Below are positions 48,091-57,681 of a stretch of 64,000 nucleotides of DNA, piece by piece. This DNA comes from JAPPLB01 sp965218555 (lineage in GTDB: Bacteria; Acidobacteriota; Terriglobia; Bryobacterales; UBA6623). Positions within the stretch are counted from its first letter, which is position 1; every line of letters starts with the position of its first letter. A program made the position numbers and the translations under genes. Under the pieces are notes generated by a model. That model saw nothing but the letters and a program-made list of their open reading frames with translations. It searched no databases and was not told where the DNA came from. The stretch lies in assembly GCA_965218555.1 (NCBI GenBank), contig OZ244625.1:4588001-4652000 (forward strand), given 5' to 3'.

Positions 48091-49286
48091 GCCTGAGGCT
48101 TCTTTCCGGCGGCGTCGTCTTCGGATTGCGGCCTGCCGGTGGCGTCGCCGCCGAACCAGCGGTAAGGGCGCGGGTAGAGCGCCAGAGAGCGATCTTCGAG
48201 AGGCAGCTTGACCGGTTGATTGCCAAGCTGGGCGGAGAGCTTTGACGCGATGGCGATCTCCAGTGCTTGGCGCAGGTCGTGTCCGGAGATAAAGAGATCG
48301 CTCCCGGTCGCGACGGCATCGACAAATGATCGAATGGAGCTGACGAGGTAATTGTCTGTCAGGCGCAGCGAGGGACGGTCGAGGATGTAGCGCCAGGGGA
48401 AGGGCGGGTAGTTCGCGGGGATTTTTTTTCGGGCTCCTGAGCCGGAACTCTCGTGGATGTTGGGTGGGGCCCAGTCCCAGCGGACGAGCGTGCTTTCCGT
48501 CCAGGCGTCAACACCACGATAGGGAGTTGCTTGTCCGAAGACCTGACAGTCAATGCCGCTGGTCATGCGAAAGAATCCGCTAATTTCAAGGCCTTCGTCG
48601 GTTTCTTGCTCGAGGGCTTCGGGGGGTTGTCCCCAGGCCATGACTTCCTCGACTTCCGCTCCGGTGAAGAGGCGAAGAACGGAGAGGTGTTGACAGCCGC
48701 CGCCGGAGATCTCGCCGCCGAAGCGGTGGACGACTGCGCCTTTGATGGGTCCGTAGTCCCCGTTTCTGAGGCGCCCGGCCGCGTGCTGGACTTCCCACAT
48801 GGCGCGTTGCAGATTCCCGCCGGCGAAGACGACGTTCCGCTTCTCGCAGGCATCGACCATGGCGTCCGCATCGGAGAGGCGCGCGGCGATGGGTTTGTCG
48901 GTCGAAACGCCTTTGACGCCGGCCTCGGCGCAGGCGATAACGGCTCCTTTCATGAACTTCGTGGGCGTGATGACGGCGGCGAGGTCCGGGACGACATCGC
49001 GGAGCATCGCGTTGACGTCTTTGAAGAGGGCCTTGACACCAAAGCGCTTGCCGACGATTTCACGGCGTGTGTCGTTCCACTCGGCGATGGCGACAAGTTC
49101 GGTGTCGGGGAGGGCGCGATAAACTTCAGCGAAATATTGGCCCATGCGGCCGCAGCCGATGATGCCGACCCGTAGTTTCTTGCGTTGGCGGGCCTCGTCG
49201 GGGGTTGCGAGGCGGGTGTTCGGGGCGGCGGCGGAAAGGGCCGTGGCGGTAGCTAAGGAGTTGAGAAGAAACTGTCGGCGCTGCAT
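48087..49286 (-). CDS. Tat-exported Gfo/Idh/MocA-family oxidoreductase
   Basis: 399 residues from the ATG at 49286. The leader QRRQFLLNSLATATALSAA is a Tat signal. The Rossmann motif VGIIGCGRMGQYF binds NAD(P). TDKPIA provides the conserved lysine of the EKP motif. A C-terminal alpha/beta domain follows. Tat-exported members of the family usually carry a tightly bound cofactor and act on sugars, inositols or amino sugars in the periplasm. It overlaps the exported flavin reductase gene by four bases. Confidence 0.9.
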   Translation of the reverse strand: MQRRQFLLNSLATATALSAAAPNTRLATPDEARQRKKLRVGIIGCGRMGQYFAEVYRALPDTELVAIAEWNDTRREIVGKRFGVKALFKDVNAMLRDVVPDLAAVITPTKFMKGAVIACAEAGVKGVSTDKPIAARLSDADAMVDACEKRNVVFAGGNLQRAMWEVQHAAGRLRNGDYGPIKGAVVHRFGGEISGGGCQHLSVLRLFTGAEVEEVMAWGQPPEALEQETDEGLEISGFFRMTSGIDCQVFGQATPYRGVDAWTESTLVRWDWAPPNIHESSGSGARKKIPANYPPFPWRYILDRPSLRLTDNYLVSSIRSFVDAVATGSDLFISGHDLRQALEIAIASKLSAQLGNQPVKLPLEDRSLALYPRPYRWFGGDATGRPQSEDDAAGKKPQA

Positions 49287-49805
49287 GGGCGTCACCTTCG
49301 GGCGGTTTCGAGCACGAGAGCTTCGATGCCTATGATAGCCCTAACCGTGTCACACGGGTCAGAAGGCCGCAGCATGATTCGTGGGTAGCGGCGACCTTTT
49401 CCGGCGGAAAGCAGGGCAGGGGTGCGCAAGGTTTGCGGGGCAAGTGATTGCAAACGCAGCGGACAGGCGGCGTCGAGGCTACACGCAGGAGCACGCTCGG
49501 CTACTCTTGTCCCGGAATTTGACCTTCTGCCGCGGGTTGCCAACGGAAGCCCAGGTCTACGCCTTGACTCATTGGGCGATGATCGTCTGTTCATCGATTA
49601 CCCTGGGAAGCTCCGGGAGGAATTCCATCCAGCCATCCACTCAAGAACTGAGGCCACGCCGCACGAGAAAAAGTGTCCGTGGCCTCTGAAAGGAACGTCG
49701 AGAGACCGCTTTGAATTAAGAGACTTCCTCTTGCGCAAGGACTACGTCATGCGCTTCGACCGTCAAATTGGGAGAAAAGTAGGCTAAAATCTTCAGACTC
49801 GGTCT
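49287..49805. other. Divergent intergenic region
   Basis: 519 bases between the Gfo/Idh gene and the symporter gene. Overlapping plus-strand frames of 102 and 121 codons exist (49381-49787), but their products look random and there is no supporting start context. It presumably contains both promoters. Confidence 0.5.
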
Positions 49806-51332
49806 ATGGCTCTCACCACTCTCGACTTCCTCGTCATCGTTGCGTACCTGCTGGGAATGGCTGCTATCGGCCTATACTTCTCCAAACGCCAGACGTCCCA
49901 AGAGGAGTACTTCCTCGGTGGTCGCCGAACCCACTGGATCCTCGCCGGCGGGAGCATTCTGGCCACGCTGCTTTCGAGCATCAGCTATCTCAGTCTCCCT
50001 GGAGAGATGATTCGCTACGGGTTCGGGTTCTTCGCGGGCGTGCTGGGAGTGCCGCTTGTTGTGCCACTGATAAATTACACGCTGCTGCCGGCGATCAAAC
50101 GCCTGCCGATCACAAGTGTCTACGAGTACCTGGAGCGGCGCTTCGACGCTCAGATACGCACGCTGACGGGGTCGATCTTCCTGGTGCGCACACTGCTCTG
50201 GATGGGCTTGATCGTATACACGGCGAGTTTCGCGATGGTCGAGGTCACCGGTTGGGATATCTACGCAACGATCTTGATCATCGGATTGATCACGACCTTC
50301 TACACGAGCGCCGGCGGCCTGCAAACCGTCATTTGGACGGACAACCTGCAATTGCTGATTCTTTTTGGCGGTGCGGTGACGATCCCGGTCTTCATCGGTG
50401 TGAATCTCGGGCAGGGACCGATCGATTGGTGGAGCTCTTTCTCGCAAGCGGGACGGGCGGAGATCCAAGCCTTCAGTTGGGACCCCATGGTGCGCATAAC
50501 TTTGTTCGGGGCGGTAATGGGACAGTTTTTCTGGAACGTTTGTACGCAGGGCTCGGACCAGGTAGCGGTACAGCGCCTGTTGAGCACGCCGTCGCTCAAG
50601 GAAGCGCGGCGGTCGCTTTGGATGTACGCGGCAGCAAATGTGACGCTCCTGTTCTTCCTGGCTGTCTGCGGACTCGCGTTGTTCGCCTATTACGCCGATG
50701 AGTCGGGCCTCTCGATGCAGGCGTTCCAAGAGCAGGTCGCGCCGGAAGCGGACAAGCTCATGCCGCGGTTCATCGTGCAAGTCTTGCCGTCAGGGGTTTC
50801 GGGTTTGCTCGTAGCGGCGTTGCTGGCAGCGGCGATGTCAAGCCTGAGCTCGGGCATAAATTCGATCTCGAGTGTTGTCAGGAGCGACTTTCTGAACAGC
50901 TCGGGAAGAGTAGGTGAGTCTCTGTGGTTCGATCGATGCAGCGGAGTCGTGGCAGGGTTGGCCGGTGTCGCGATGGCCTGCTTGATCACGCTTGCGATGC
51001 AAACCTCGGACTGGAATTTGGTGGAGTTGACAGGTCGGGTGAACCACATCTTTGTCGGGCCGATCGGCGTGTTGTTCTTCGTGGGAATTCTGTTCCGCAG
51101 GGCAGGGAAGACCTCAGCGCTGGCAGGCTTCACTGCTGGTACTGCGGTCAGCCTGTACATTTGCTTCGGCCGCGAGTGGTTCGGGCTGGAGCAGAGTGTG
51201 TCTTTCCTGTGGGTCGTTCCAGCGTCTTTCTTGGTGGGGCTGGTTGTGTCCTGGGTGCTCAGCACCATCACGGAACCGCCGCGCGAGGATAAAATACGCG
51301 GCCTCACCTATTCGAGCGGTGGGAGTGATTGA
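49806..51332 (+). CDS. Sodium:solute symporter (SSS family)
   Basis: 508 residues, about 13 membrane helices. Family features include YFLGGRRTHWILAGGSILATLLSSISYLS near TM1-2 with the Na+-site serines, YEYLERRF, and the later GLLVAALLAAAMSSLSSGINSISS block. Relatives carry sialic acid, sugars, proline or other solutes with Na+. The overlapping sialidase-like gene points to a sugar such as a sialic or uronic acid. It overlaps the next start in TGATG. Confidence 0.93.
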   Translation: MALTTLDFLVIVAYLLGMAAIGLYFSKRQTSQEEYFLGGRRTHWILAGGSILATLLSSISYLSLPGEMIRYGFGFFAGVLGVPLVVPLINYTLLPAIKRLPITSVYEYLERRFDAQIRTLTGSIFLVRTLLWMGLIVYTASFAMVEVTGWDIYATILIIGLITTFYTSAGGLQTVIWTDNLQLLILFGGAVTIPVFIGVNLGQGPIDWWSSFSQAGRAEIQAFSWDPMVRITLFGAVMGQFFWNVCTQGSDQVAVQRLLSTPSLKEARRSLWMYAAANVTLLFFLAVCGLALFAYYADESGLSMQAFQEQVAPEADKLMPRFIVQVLPSGVSGLLVAALLAAAMSSLSSGINSISSVVRSDFLNSSGRVGESLWFDRCSGVVAGLAGVAMACLITLAMQTSDWNLVELTGRVNHIFVGPIGVLFFVGILFRRAGKTSALAGFTAGTAVSLYICFGREWFGLEQSVSFLWVVPASFLVGLVVSWVLSTITEPPREDKIRGLTYSSGGSD

Positions 51333-52447
51333 TGCCCGAGATTCGATACGTCGAGGGACACGTTCTTTACGCCAATCCCAAACCGCACGTTCGCAGCCGC
51401 CAGGCTTACTTCCCGGGCTTGGTGAAGCTGCCCTCGGGCGATCTGCTCGCGACGCTGATGATCGGAGAGGCTTTCGAGTCGGCCGACGGGACAACGTACC
51501 TCGCGCGTTCGAAGGATGCCGGTCGAACCTGGTCGCTAGAAGGCAAGCTGTATGACGCCACGGCGCTTCCCAACCCGATGAGCGACTGCCTGAAGCCCAC
51601 CCTGCTGGCCGATGGCTCGCTGCTGGCGATGGGTTATCGCTTCCAACGAGACGACCCCGAGCAATCGATCAGCATCTCGGAAACGGGCGGTATTCTTCCC
51701 GGTGAAGATATCGTTTTGTTCTCCAGCGACAAGGGTCTGACATGGTCGGCCCCGGAGGAGATTCCCAGGAATCGGCCGGAGTTGTATGAGTTGTCAGGTC
51801 CGGCCGTGCAGCTTAGGTCTGGTGATCTGGTCGCCGTCGGGGCGCTTTACAAGATGCCGGACGGATCGAATCCGTCGGGACAAATCGGCGTCCTGTTACG
51901 AAGTAGCGATCGAGGCAAGACCTGGGAAGACAGCACGGTATTCTTCCTGACCCGGGCAGGTAACTTGACGCCCTTCGAGCCCCGCCTCACTGAGATGCAG
52001 GACGGGCGTCTCGTCGCGCTGGTCTGGGCCTACGATCAAGAGGCGGATCGTCACTACGCAAATCACGTTGTGGTGTCCGAAGATAACGGGCACACCTGGT
52101 CGGAGCCGGTCGATACCGGAGTCATGGGCCAAGCGTCCAACCTGACTTGGCTCGGTGATGACGGCTTACTGACGATTCATTCCCATCGCGGCGTACAGAT
52201 CGGGATCTGCGTTCGGATCGTGGACTTCGCGCACAACAACTGGCGTATCTTGACGGAAACCGTGATCTACGGACAAGGAGCGGGCACACAGACCAAACTA
52301 GGTCAGACCGCGGCGGAGATGTTCAAGTCGCTGCGTTTCGGCCAGCCGTCGTTGTTGCCGCTCGGCGACAGCGAGTTCCTGGCCGCCCATTGGTACGTCG
52401 AGGACGGGCAGGGGAAGATCCGACTCCACCGGCTTGCGATCACCTGA
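51332..52447 (+). CDS. Sialidase-like BNR/Asp-box beta-propeller, cytoplasmic or leaderless
   Basis: 371 residues starting at ATG 51332, with GGGAG just upstream. At least four Asp boxes are visible: SKDAGRTW, SSDKGLTW, SSDRGKTW and SEDNGHTW, the signature of the six-bladed sialidase fold. No signal peptide is seen. The typical arginine triad of exo-sialidases cannot be confirmed by eye. The overlap with the SSS symporter suggests a transporter plus intracellular hydrolase for a glycoside, or an enzyme that modifies the transported sugar. Confidence 0.82.
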   Translation: MPEIRYVEGHVLYANPKPHVRSRQAYFPGLVKLPSGDLLATLMIGEAFESADGTTYLARSKDAGRTWSLEGKLYDATALPNPMSDCLKPTLLADGSLLAMGYRFQRDDPEQSISISETGGILPGEDIVLFSSDKGLTWSAPEEIPRNRPELYELSGPAVQLRSGDLVAVGALYKMPDGSNPSGQIGVLLRSSDRGKTWEDSTVFFLTRAGNLTPFEPRLTEMQDGRLVALVWAYDQEADRHYANHVVVSEDNGHTWSEPVDTGVMGQASNLTWLGDDGLLTIHSHRGVQIGICVRIVDFAHNNWRILTETVIYGQGAGTQTKLGQTAAEMFKSLRFGQPSLLPLGDSEFLAAHWYVEDGQGKIRLHRLAIT

Positions 52448-52667
52448 GTAGTAATCTACTGTTCCGAAAAGAGCCTCCCTGGACCTGAAACAGCAAGACG
52501 GAGATAGCGTATAGCACGCACACCTATTGCCAGGGAACTAGCTATGACAGGAACCTCCGTTTCGAGCGAACGGAGTCAATCTGCCTCCTATTCCTGTATC
52601 TCACCCAATTTATTTAACATAATACATGTTATGCGACGTTTTGCAAAGCGCGTCAGCCCTGCTGCCT

Positions 52668-53336
52668 TTAGCCAGCTAGGCCCTCCTTCATCAGGGTTTC
52701 CCGCACCTCCCCCGGTGAGCCGATCTCCACCACGCGCAGCCCGGCGGCAGCAGCGGCGCTGATCCCGACCTCGGAATCCTCAAATGCCAAACACTCCTCG
52801 ATCGCGATGTCCGGTTCGCCCTGCGCCTCCGCAGCCTTACTCGCTCGTTGGATCGCCAGTAGATATGGTTCGGGATCCGGCTTCAGGTTCTCCACATGAT
52901 CCCCGCAAATCAATAGACTCAGTGAGGTGTAAATCCGGCTCTTGACCAGGATGGGCACAACCTCGTCCTCCTGACTTGAAGTCACAACTCCGATGTACAG
53001 GTAATCAGGAGAGTTACGAATCCAAGATGCAACCGACATCTCGATGCTGAGTTCATCCAGGAATCGTGCCTTGTAGGCCCTCGTCTTTGCCTGACAGGCG
53101 TTGGTGACAAGATCTTCCCTCGGGTCAACGCCCGCTCGAGTGAGCAACAACCGGCCCGCATCGTGGTCGCTGCGGCCAGTCAGGAGTTGATAGTATTCCG
53201 GCCATGAGATGTGTCCGCCGTAGGGTTTAGCAGACTCCATCCAGCACTCATAGTGGAGACGCTCACTATCCACCAGTGTCCCATCAAAGTCGAAGAACAC
53301 CGCTCTGATGTGATGATTTGTGCAGCTCGCGCCCAT
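52668..53336 (-). CDS. HAD hydrolase, beta-phosphoglucomutase-like
   Basis: 222 residues from the ATG at 53336. Motif I FFDFDGTLVDSERLHYECW (both aspartates) is typical of the PGMB/GS1-like group. Motif II VVTSSQ, motif III lysine in NLKPDPEPYL and motif IV AFEDSEVGISAAAAAG are present, with a helical cap. It acts on a small phosphorylated sugar or similar molecule. It is a single gene. Confidence 0.88.
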   Translation of the reverse strand: MGASCTNHHIRAVFFDFDGTLVDSERLHYECWMESAKPYGGHISWPEYYQLLTGRSDHDAGRLLLTRAGVDPREDLVTNACQAKTRAYKARFLDELSIEMSVASWIRNSPDYLYIGVVTSSQEDEVVPILVKSRIYTSLSLLICGDHVENLKPDPEPYLLAIQRASKAAEAQGEPDIAIEECLAFEDSEVGISAAAAAGLRVVEIGSPGEVRETLMKEGLAG

Positions 53337-53701
53337 TGTGCAAGTCCGTCTGCTGTGGGGACGCCACGGAAAGTGGCATGTTTTGAGGGTCAGATCGGAA
53401 CTGATCGCATTCTGACTCGGATGAAACAAAGATCATATAGAAGAACCCCTGTACCCGTTTGCCGGCTATTGATCGCATCATCTCGCGCTCGTTGGAAACA
53501 GGAGAGAGGAAGGTTTTGAGGCTTCTCCTTGATCGGATGCAGCGCCCTGCTCGGGCTTCTTGGGAATCTTGACACGCCCGGCGAGAAAAGGTCTGACTGT
53601 TCACCAGAGCCCGGTTCGACACGGCCTGTCCGGCGGTAGTGATTCTCGGATGGGGCATTCAGTGCCATAATGGAGGTTTATATGAGCAGAAGGAATAGGG
53701 C
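53337..53701. other. Divergent intergenic region
   Basis: 365 bases between the HAD gene and ilvE. Minus-strand frames cover it but run into the HAD leader in the wrong phase. No gene or site is recognised apart from the GAAGGA ribosome site just before ilvE. Confidence 0.45.
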
Positions 53702-54646
53702 ATGATTCAGGCAACGGAGAAGATCTGGCACAACGGGACGATGATTCCCTGGGACGAGGCGCGCGTCCACGTGCTTACCCATGCCCTCCACTACGGTACG
53801 AGCGTTTTCGAGGGCATCCGTTGCTACTCCACTCCCGAAGGACCGGCGATCTTTCGCGCGAAGGAGCACGTCCGGCGTCTCTTTGACTCCTGCAAGGTGT
53901 ATCGCATGGACGATTTCGCCTTCACGCAAGAGGAATTGATCGTCGCGCTGCGGGAGCTGGTCAAGGTAAACGGGCTGGACTCCTGCTATCTTCGCCCGAT
54001 CGCGTTTCGCGGCTACGGCGAGGTCGGTGTTCTCTCTCTGAAGAACCCCATCGAGATCTACATCTCCTGTTGGGAGTGGGGCAAGTACCTTGGCCCCGAA
54101 GCACTTGAGAAGGGCGTCGACGTCTGCGTATCCTCATGGACGCGCTTGGCGCCCAATACCCTGCCGGCCATCGCCAAGGTAGCCGCGAACTACATGAATT
54201 CGCAGCTGATCAAGATGGAGGCGGTGCTGAACGGATACAGCGAAGGCATCGCGCTCGATGTCTCGGGCTATGTATCGGAAGGCAGTGGTGAGAATATCTT
54301 CGTTGTCCGAGACGACAAGACCTACACTCCGCCGCTGGGCAACTCCGTCCTTCCCGGCGTCACGCGAGACACCGTACTGCAACTTGGCCGTCGCATCGGG
54401 TTGGAGTTTGTCGAGCAGATGATCCCGAGGGAGATGCTCTATATCGCCGACGAAGTCTTCTTCACCGGGACGGCCGCCGAGATCACGCCGATTCGCTCGG
54501 TCGACAAGATCCCCATCGGCAGCGGCATGCGCGGACCCGTTACCGAACGCCTCCAGCGCGAGTTCGAACTGCTCCTGGCCCTTCAGGCGCCCGACCATCA
54601 CGGCTGGCTGACGTTTGTCGACGCGCCCAAGGCCGTACCGGCTTAA
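53702..54646 (+). CDS. ilvE: Branched-chain amino acid aminotransferase
   Basis: 314 residues. It has the full family pattern: HALHYGTSVFEGIR, RPIAFRGYGEVGV, PLP lysine K159 in LPAIAKVAANYMNS, EGSGENIFVV and FFTGTAAEITPI. It makes or degrades Leu, Ile and Val with 2-oxoglutarate as amino acceptor. GAAGGA lies before the ATG. It is monocistronic here. Confidence 0.95.
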   Translation: MIQATEKIWHNGTMIPWDEARVHVLTHALHYGTSVFEGIRCYSTPEGPAIFRAKEHVRRLFDSCKVYRMDDFAFTQEELIVALRELVKVNGLDSCYLRPIAFRGYGEVGVLSLKNPIEIYISCWEWGKYLGPEALEKGVDVCVSSWTRLAPNTLPAIAKVAANYMNSQLIKMEAVLNGYSEGIALDVSGYVSEGSGENIFVVRDDKTYTPPLGNSVLPGVTRDTVLQLGRRIGLEFVEQMIPREMLYIADEVFFTGTAAEITPIRSVDKIPIGSGMRGPVTERLQREFELLLALQAPDHHGWLTFVDAPKAVPA

Positions 54647-54984
54647 CTCTACCGCCATCGGACGTAGGCAGGCCGGGTCGTCCATAAATCCAGTCATCGC
54701 TCTTCCGTGAACCTTAGTAGCTGCGTCGGGGCTGCCTCGGCATTCTCACGATCGAGCTTCGGCCGGCTACCCAGCCGGGCTCTAACGCGGGTAGTGGGTT
54801 TTTTTGTGACTATGCCCAGGAGACGGGAACAGTTAGACAAGCCTTCAAGGCAGGTCTGCCAAAGTTCTTCTGTCTCGTAGTGATCCGGACCACGGAACCT
54901 CTCCCTCGGCGTGTTGCCCATAGTTCCCTGCCCTTGTTGTCTTCGGAGTGAGATCGGTCACCGAAATGATATTCTGATCTCACG
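54647..54984. other. Intergenic region after ilvE
   Basis: 338 bases. A 75-codon minus-strand frame (54694-54921) is open but unsupported. A possible terminator is listed separately. The promoter of the crotonase gene should be at its right end. Confidence 0.45.
54767..54805 (+). terminator. Possible terminator downstream of ilvE
   Basis: CTACCC (54767-54772) can pair with GGGTAG (54789-54794), followed by TGGG and seven T residues. The stem is short with a 16-base loop, and it lies about 120 bases past the ilvE stop. Confidence 0.35.
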
Positions 54985-55761
54985 ATGTCGGAACCGTTAC
55001 TGCATGTGGGAACCGCCGGCCCTGTCGCAACGATCCGACTAAACCGGCCGCAGCAGCGTAATGCGCTGTCGATGGATCTTATGCACGATTTGATCGTGGT
55101 GATCGAAGGCATCGGGACGAACCGTGAAATAGCGGCTGTCATTCTGGCGGCTGAAGGTTCCGTTTTCTGTGCGGGACATGACCTCAAGGAGATGGTCGAC
55201 CGCGACATCAATGAATACCGGCAGATCTTCGATCGCTGCACGGATTTGATGACGGCGATCCAGCGGATTCCGCAACCCGTCATCGCCCAAGTCGATGGCA
55301 TGGCGACGGCGGCGGGTTGCCAGCTCGTCGCAGCATGCGACTTGGTCGTTGCATCGGAAAATGCGCGCTTCGCTACGCCCGGCGTGCGGATCGGCCTGTT
55401 TTGCAGCACACCGATGGTTGCGTTAACCCGAGCGATCGGACGCAAGCGCGCGCTCGAAATGCTCTTGACCGGGAAGTCCATCGATGCGGCCACGGCCTGC
55501 GAATGGGGTCTCGTGAACCGGGTTGTCCCGAAGGATGCTCTCGCGAAAACAACGCGCGATCTTGCCTATGAGATTACGCAGGCAAGCGAAATGGTCGTCG
55601 GCCTCGGAAAAGCGGCGTTCTATGCCCAAATCGACCTCGACCAGTCCAAGGCCTACACCTACGCCAAAGAGGTGATGAGTATGAACGCGCTTGCTTCCGA
55701 CGCTCAGGAGGGAATGAGTGCCTTTCTGGAAAAGCGGCCCCCATGCTGGACCGGACGATAG
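54985..55761 (+). CDS. Enoyl-CoA hydratase/isomerase family protein, ECHDC3-like
   Basis: 258 residues with a crotonase fold. The oxyanion-hole segments are CAGHDLKEM and the QVDGMATAAGCQL block. The segment TPGVRIGLFCSTPMVALTR replaces the usual PEVxLGxIPGxGGT, so the first catalytic glutamate position is Gly. The same FCSTP pattern occurs in the ECHDC3 group. It may therefore not be a classic hydratase. No beta-oxidation genes are adjacent. Confidence 0.88.
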   Translation: MSEPLLHVGTAGPVATIRLNRPQQRNALSMDLMHDLIVVIEGIGTNREIAAVILAAEGSVFCAGHDLKEMVDRDINEYRQIFDRCTDLMTAIQRIPQPVIAQVDGMATAAGCQLVAACDLVVASENARFATPGVRIGLFCSTPMVALTRAIGRKRALEMLLTGKSIDAATACEWGLVNRVVPKDALAKTTRDLAYEITQASEMVVGLGKAAFYAQIDLDQSKAYTYAKEVMSMNALASDAQEGMSAFLEKRPPCWTGR

Positions 55762-55875
55762 CTCTTCGTAAAGTCGCCGGTATTCTCACGGACGGACCTG
55801 CTTACGAAGTTCTTTTATCGGTATCATTCACATCGCAATGAGGAATGAAGATTCGCGCCAGGCGGCCAGGAGCGA

Positions 55876-57357
55876 ATGACGACCGACGACCAGCGAAGGG
55901 ATCGCGAACCAGCTGAAGTGGAGCCGCCGTGGATATCACCCGCCGACCGACCGCTGACCGAACTCTGGTTGCGGGTCGGGCCGGGGGTGCTCGTGCTGCT
56001 GGTTCTAACCGTTGCAGCGATCGAAGTTTCCGGTTTCGATCCGTCCTGGGCGGCACCGGTCATCGTGGTTCTCGCCGTTGCCGCGGGTCTCACACTCAGC
56101 ACATCCATCGCTAAGCTGCAACAGAGCCGGCGGACAATTCATCAATACCGCGCCGCCCAAGGGCGTCTTTGCGCTCAAACGCTTGCACAGGCCGCGGACG
56201 CCATTCTGACAGTGGATTTGCAAGGACGGCTGATCGCCGCCAATGAAGAAGCCGCCGCGCTTTTCGGCTACTCGGCTGGGGAACTGTCGGAGGTGTCCCT
56301 CTGGCAGCTCGTTCAGTTCACGGAAACTATCGAGGACGGCGTCAACCAGGCTTTATCACTGCCGGCTTTCGGGGAGAACGTGCAGGCAAACGGAACAACC
56401 AAGGTAAAACGATCGCTGTCACTCGACGTCGTGAGCATAGAGCCCCCTGTTGCAGACGGCAGCAAAGTATGGCTCCTGCTGTGGGACCGCACGGAGTTGC
56501 TGGAATCGAGGCGCAAACTCGCACGTCTTGCGTTCATCGCCGAAGAGAGTCCGCACCCGATTGTGGAGGTGGATTTGGAGGGCCGGGTCTTTTTCACGAA
56601 TGCGGCGGCCGAGAGCCGGTTTCCGGAATTGCGTTTGCAGGGCTCGGCGCATCCGCTCCTGCAGGACTTGTCAGTCGTGGCGGAGCGTTTGCAAACGGTC
56701 CGCGAGAAAAGTCTGCTCCGTGAAATCGTGGTCGGATCCGGCTTGTTCGAACAGCATATTTCGTACGTGCCGTCAAACGGGACTCTACGAGTTTTCTCTT
56801 TTGACGTGACCGACCGTCGAGAAGCGCTTCGCGACGCACTGACGGGCCTGCCGAACCGGGTGTCATTCACTCGCCGATTGAACCGTGCGGCCGCCCTCGC
56901 CGAAGGGGATCCGACGTATGCCTTTGCCGTGCTGTTTCTTGATCTCGACCACTTCAAGGTATTGAACGATACACTCGGCCATGCCACCGGGGATGAGCTT
57001 CTTACGTCCGTAGCGGAGCGGCTGGAAAACTGTCTCCGGCCGAACGATCTGGTGGCGCGGATGGGTGGGGACGAGTTCACCGTCTTGCTCGACGGCGTCC
57101 GCGATCAGATGGACTCGGAGGCGATCACTAGGCGTCTACTCGAACGACTGCAGCATCCATTCGAGTTGACCGCACACACGGTGTTCACTTCGGCAAGCAT
57201 CGGCGTCGCGTTGAGCACTGTCGACTACGAGGAGCCTCTTGATCTCGTCGCCTTTGCTGACACTGCCATGTATCGAGCAAAGACGGAAGGCCGCGCGAGA
57301 CAAGTCGTTTTCGATTTAGCGGTCGACGGACAGGCAGTTCCGGGGCGCTTGTTCTAA
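55876..57357 (+). CDS. Membrane-bound PAS-GGDEF diguanylate cyclase
   Basis: 493 residues. Two membrane helices (residues 34-50 and 60-77), a PAS domain (about 98-205, AILTVDLQGRLIAANEEAAALFGYSA), a second PAS-like segment (about 215-315) and a GGDEF domain (318-485) are seen. The active site GGDEF is intact at 397-401, and the allosteric I-site RPND (388-391) is five residues before it, so feedback inhibition by c-di-GMP is expected. There is no EAL domain. AGGAG precedes the ATG. Confidence 0.93.
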   Translation: MTTDDQRRDREPAEVEPPWISPADRPLTELWLRVGPGVLVLLVLTVAAIEVSGFDPSWAAPVIVVLAVAAGLTLSTSIAKLQQSRRTIHQYRAAQGRLCAQTLAQAADAILTVDLQGRLIAANEEAAALFGYSAGELSEVSLWQLVQFTETIEDGVNQALSLPAFGENVQANGTTKVKRSLSLDVVSIEPPVADGSKVWLLLWDRTELLESRRKLARLAFIAEESPHPIVEVDLEGRVFFTNAAAESRFPELRLQGSAHPLLQDLSVVAERLQTVREKSLLREIVVGSGLFEQHISYVPSNGTLRVFSFDVTDRREALRDALTGLPNRVSFTRRLNRAAALAEGDPTYAFAVLFLDLDHFKVLNDTLGHATGDELLTSVAERLENCLRPNDLVARMGGDEFTVLLDGVRDQMDSEAITRRLLERLQHPFELTAHTVFTSASIGVALSTVDYEEPLDLVAFADTAMYRAKTEGRARQVVFDLAVDGQAVPGRLF

Positions 57358-57681
57358 CAAGGCTCCGACTTCGACTGCCTCAGGGTCGCTCTTACTACTT
57401 GTTCTTTAATTACTTGAGTGAGGTGCACTTTAGTCGCAAGATTGGGTTTGTATGAGTAAACTTTAGGCGTGGGGAACTCCCCCGTCTGTGGACGAATCCC
57501 CCGGTGGAATCGCCGTAGGAAGTCCCAGGAGCGGTTTTCAGCGGTTCAGGCGCATGAAGGATCTTCAAGGATTCGCAGGAGCGTCAGAGGACAATTCTTG
57601 CGCCAGCAAAGGGGACTTGACGGCAAGCTCGTGGGTCACTTCTTACCGAACATGAGCCGAAACTCTCGGACTCTCAGCGAC
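57358..57681. other. Intergenic region left of the disrupted gene
   Basis: 324 bases between the cyclase stop and the remnant gene's stop. A plus-strand frame (57469-57891) is open but mostly antisense to the remnant. Nothing recognised. Confidence 0.45.

Noticed and set aside
52615..52636. Short CATAA/TTATG dyad that could be an operator
   Set aside because: Only five paired bases in an AT-rich stretch; expected by chance.
54694..54921. 75-codon minus-strand frame
   Set aside because: No ribosome site, no known similarity, not supported by neighbours.
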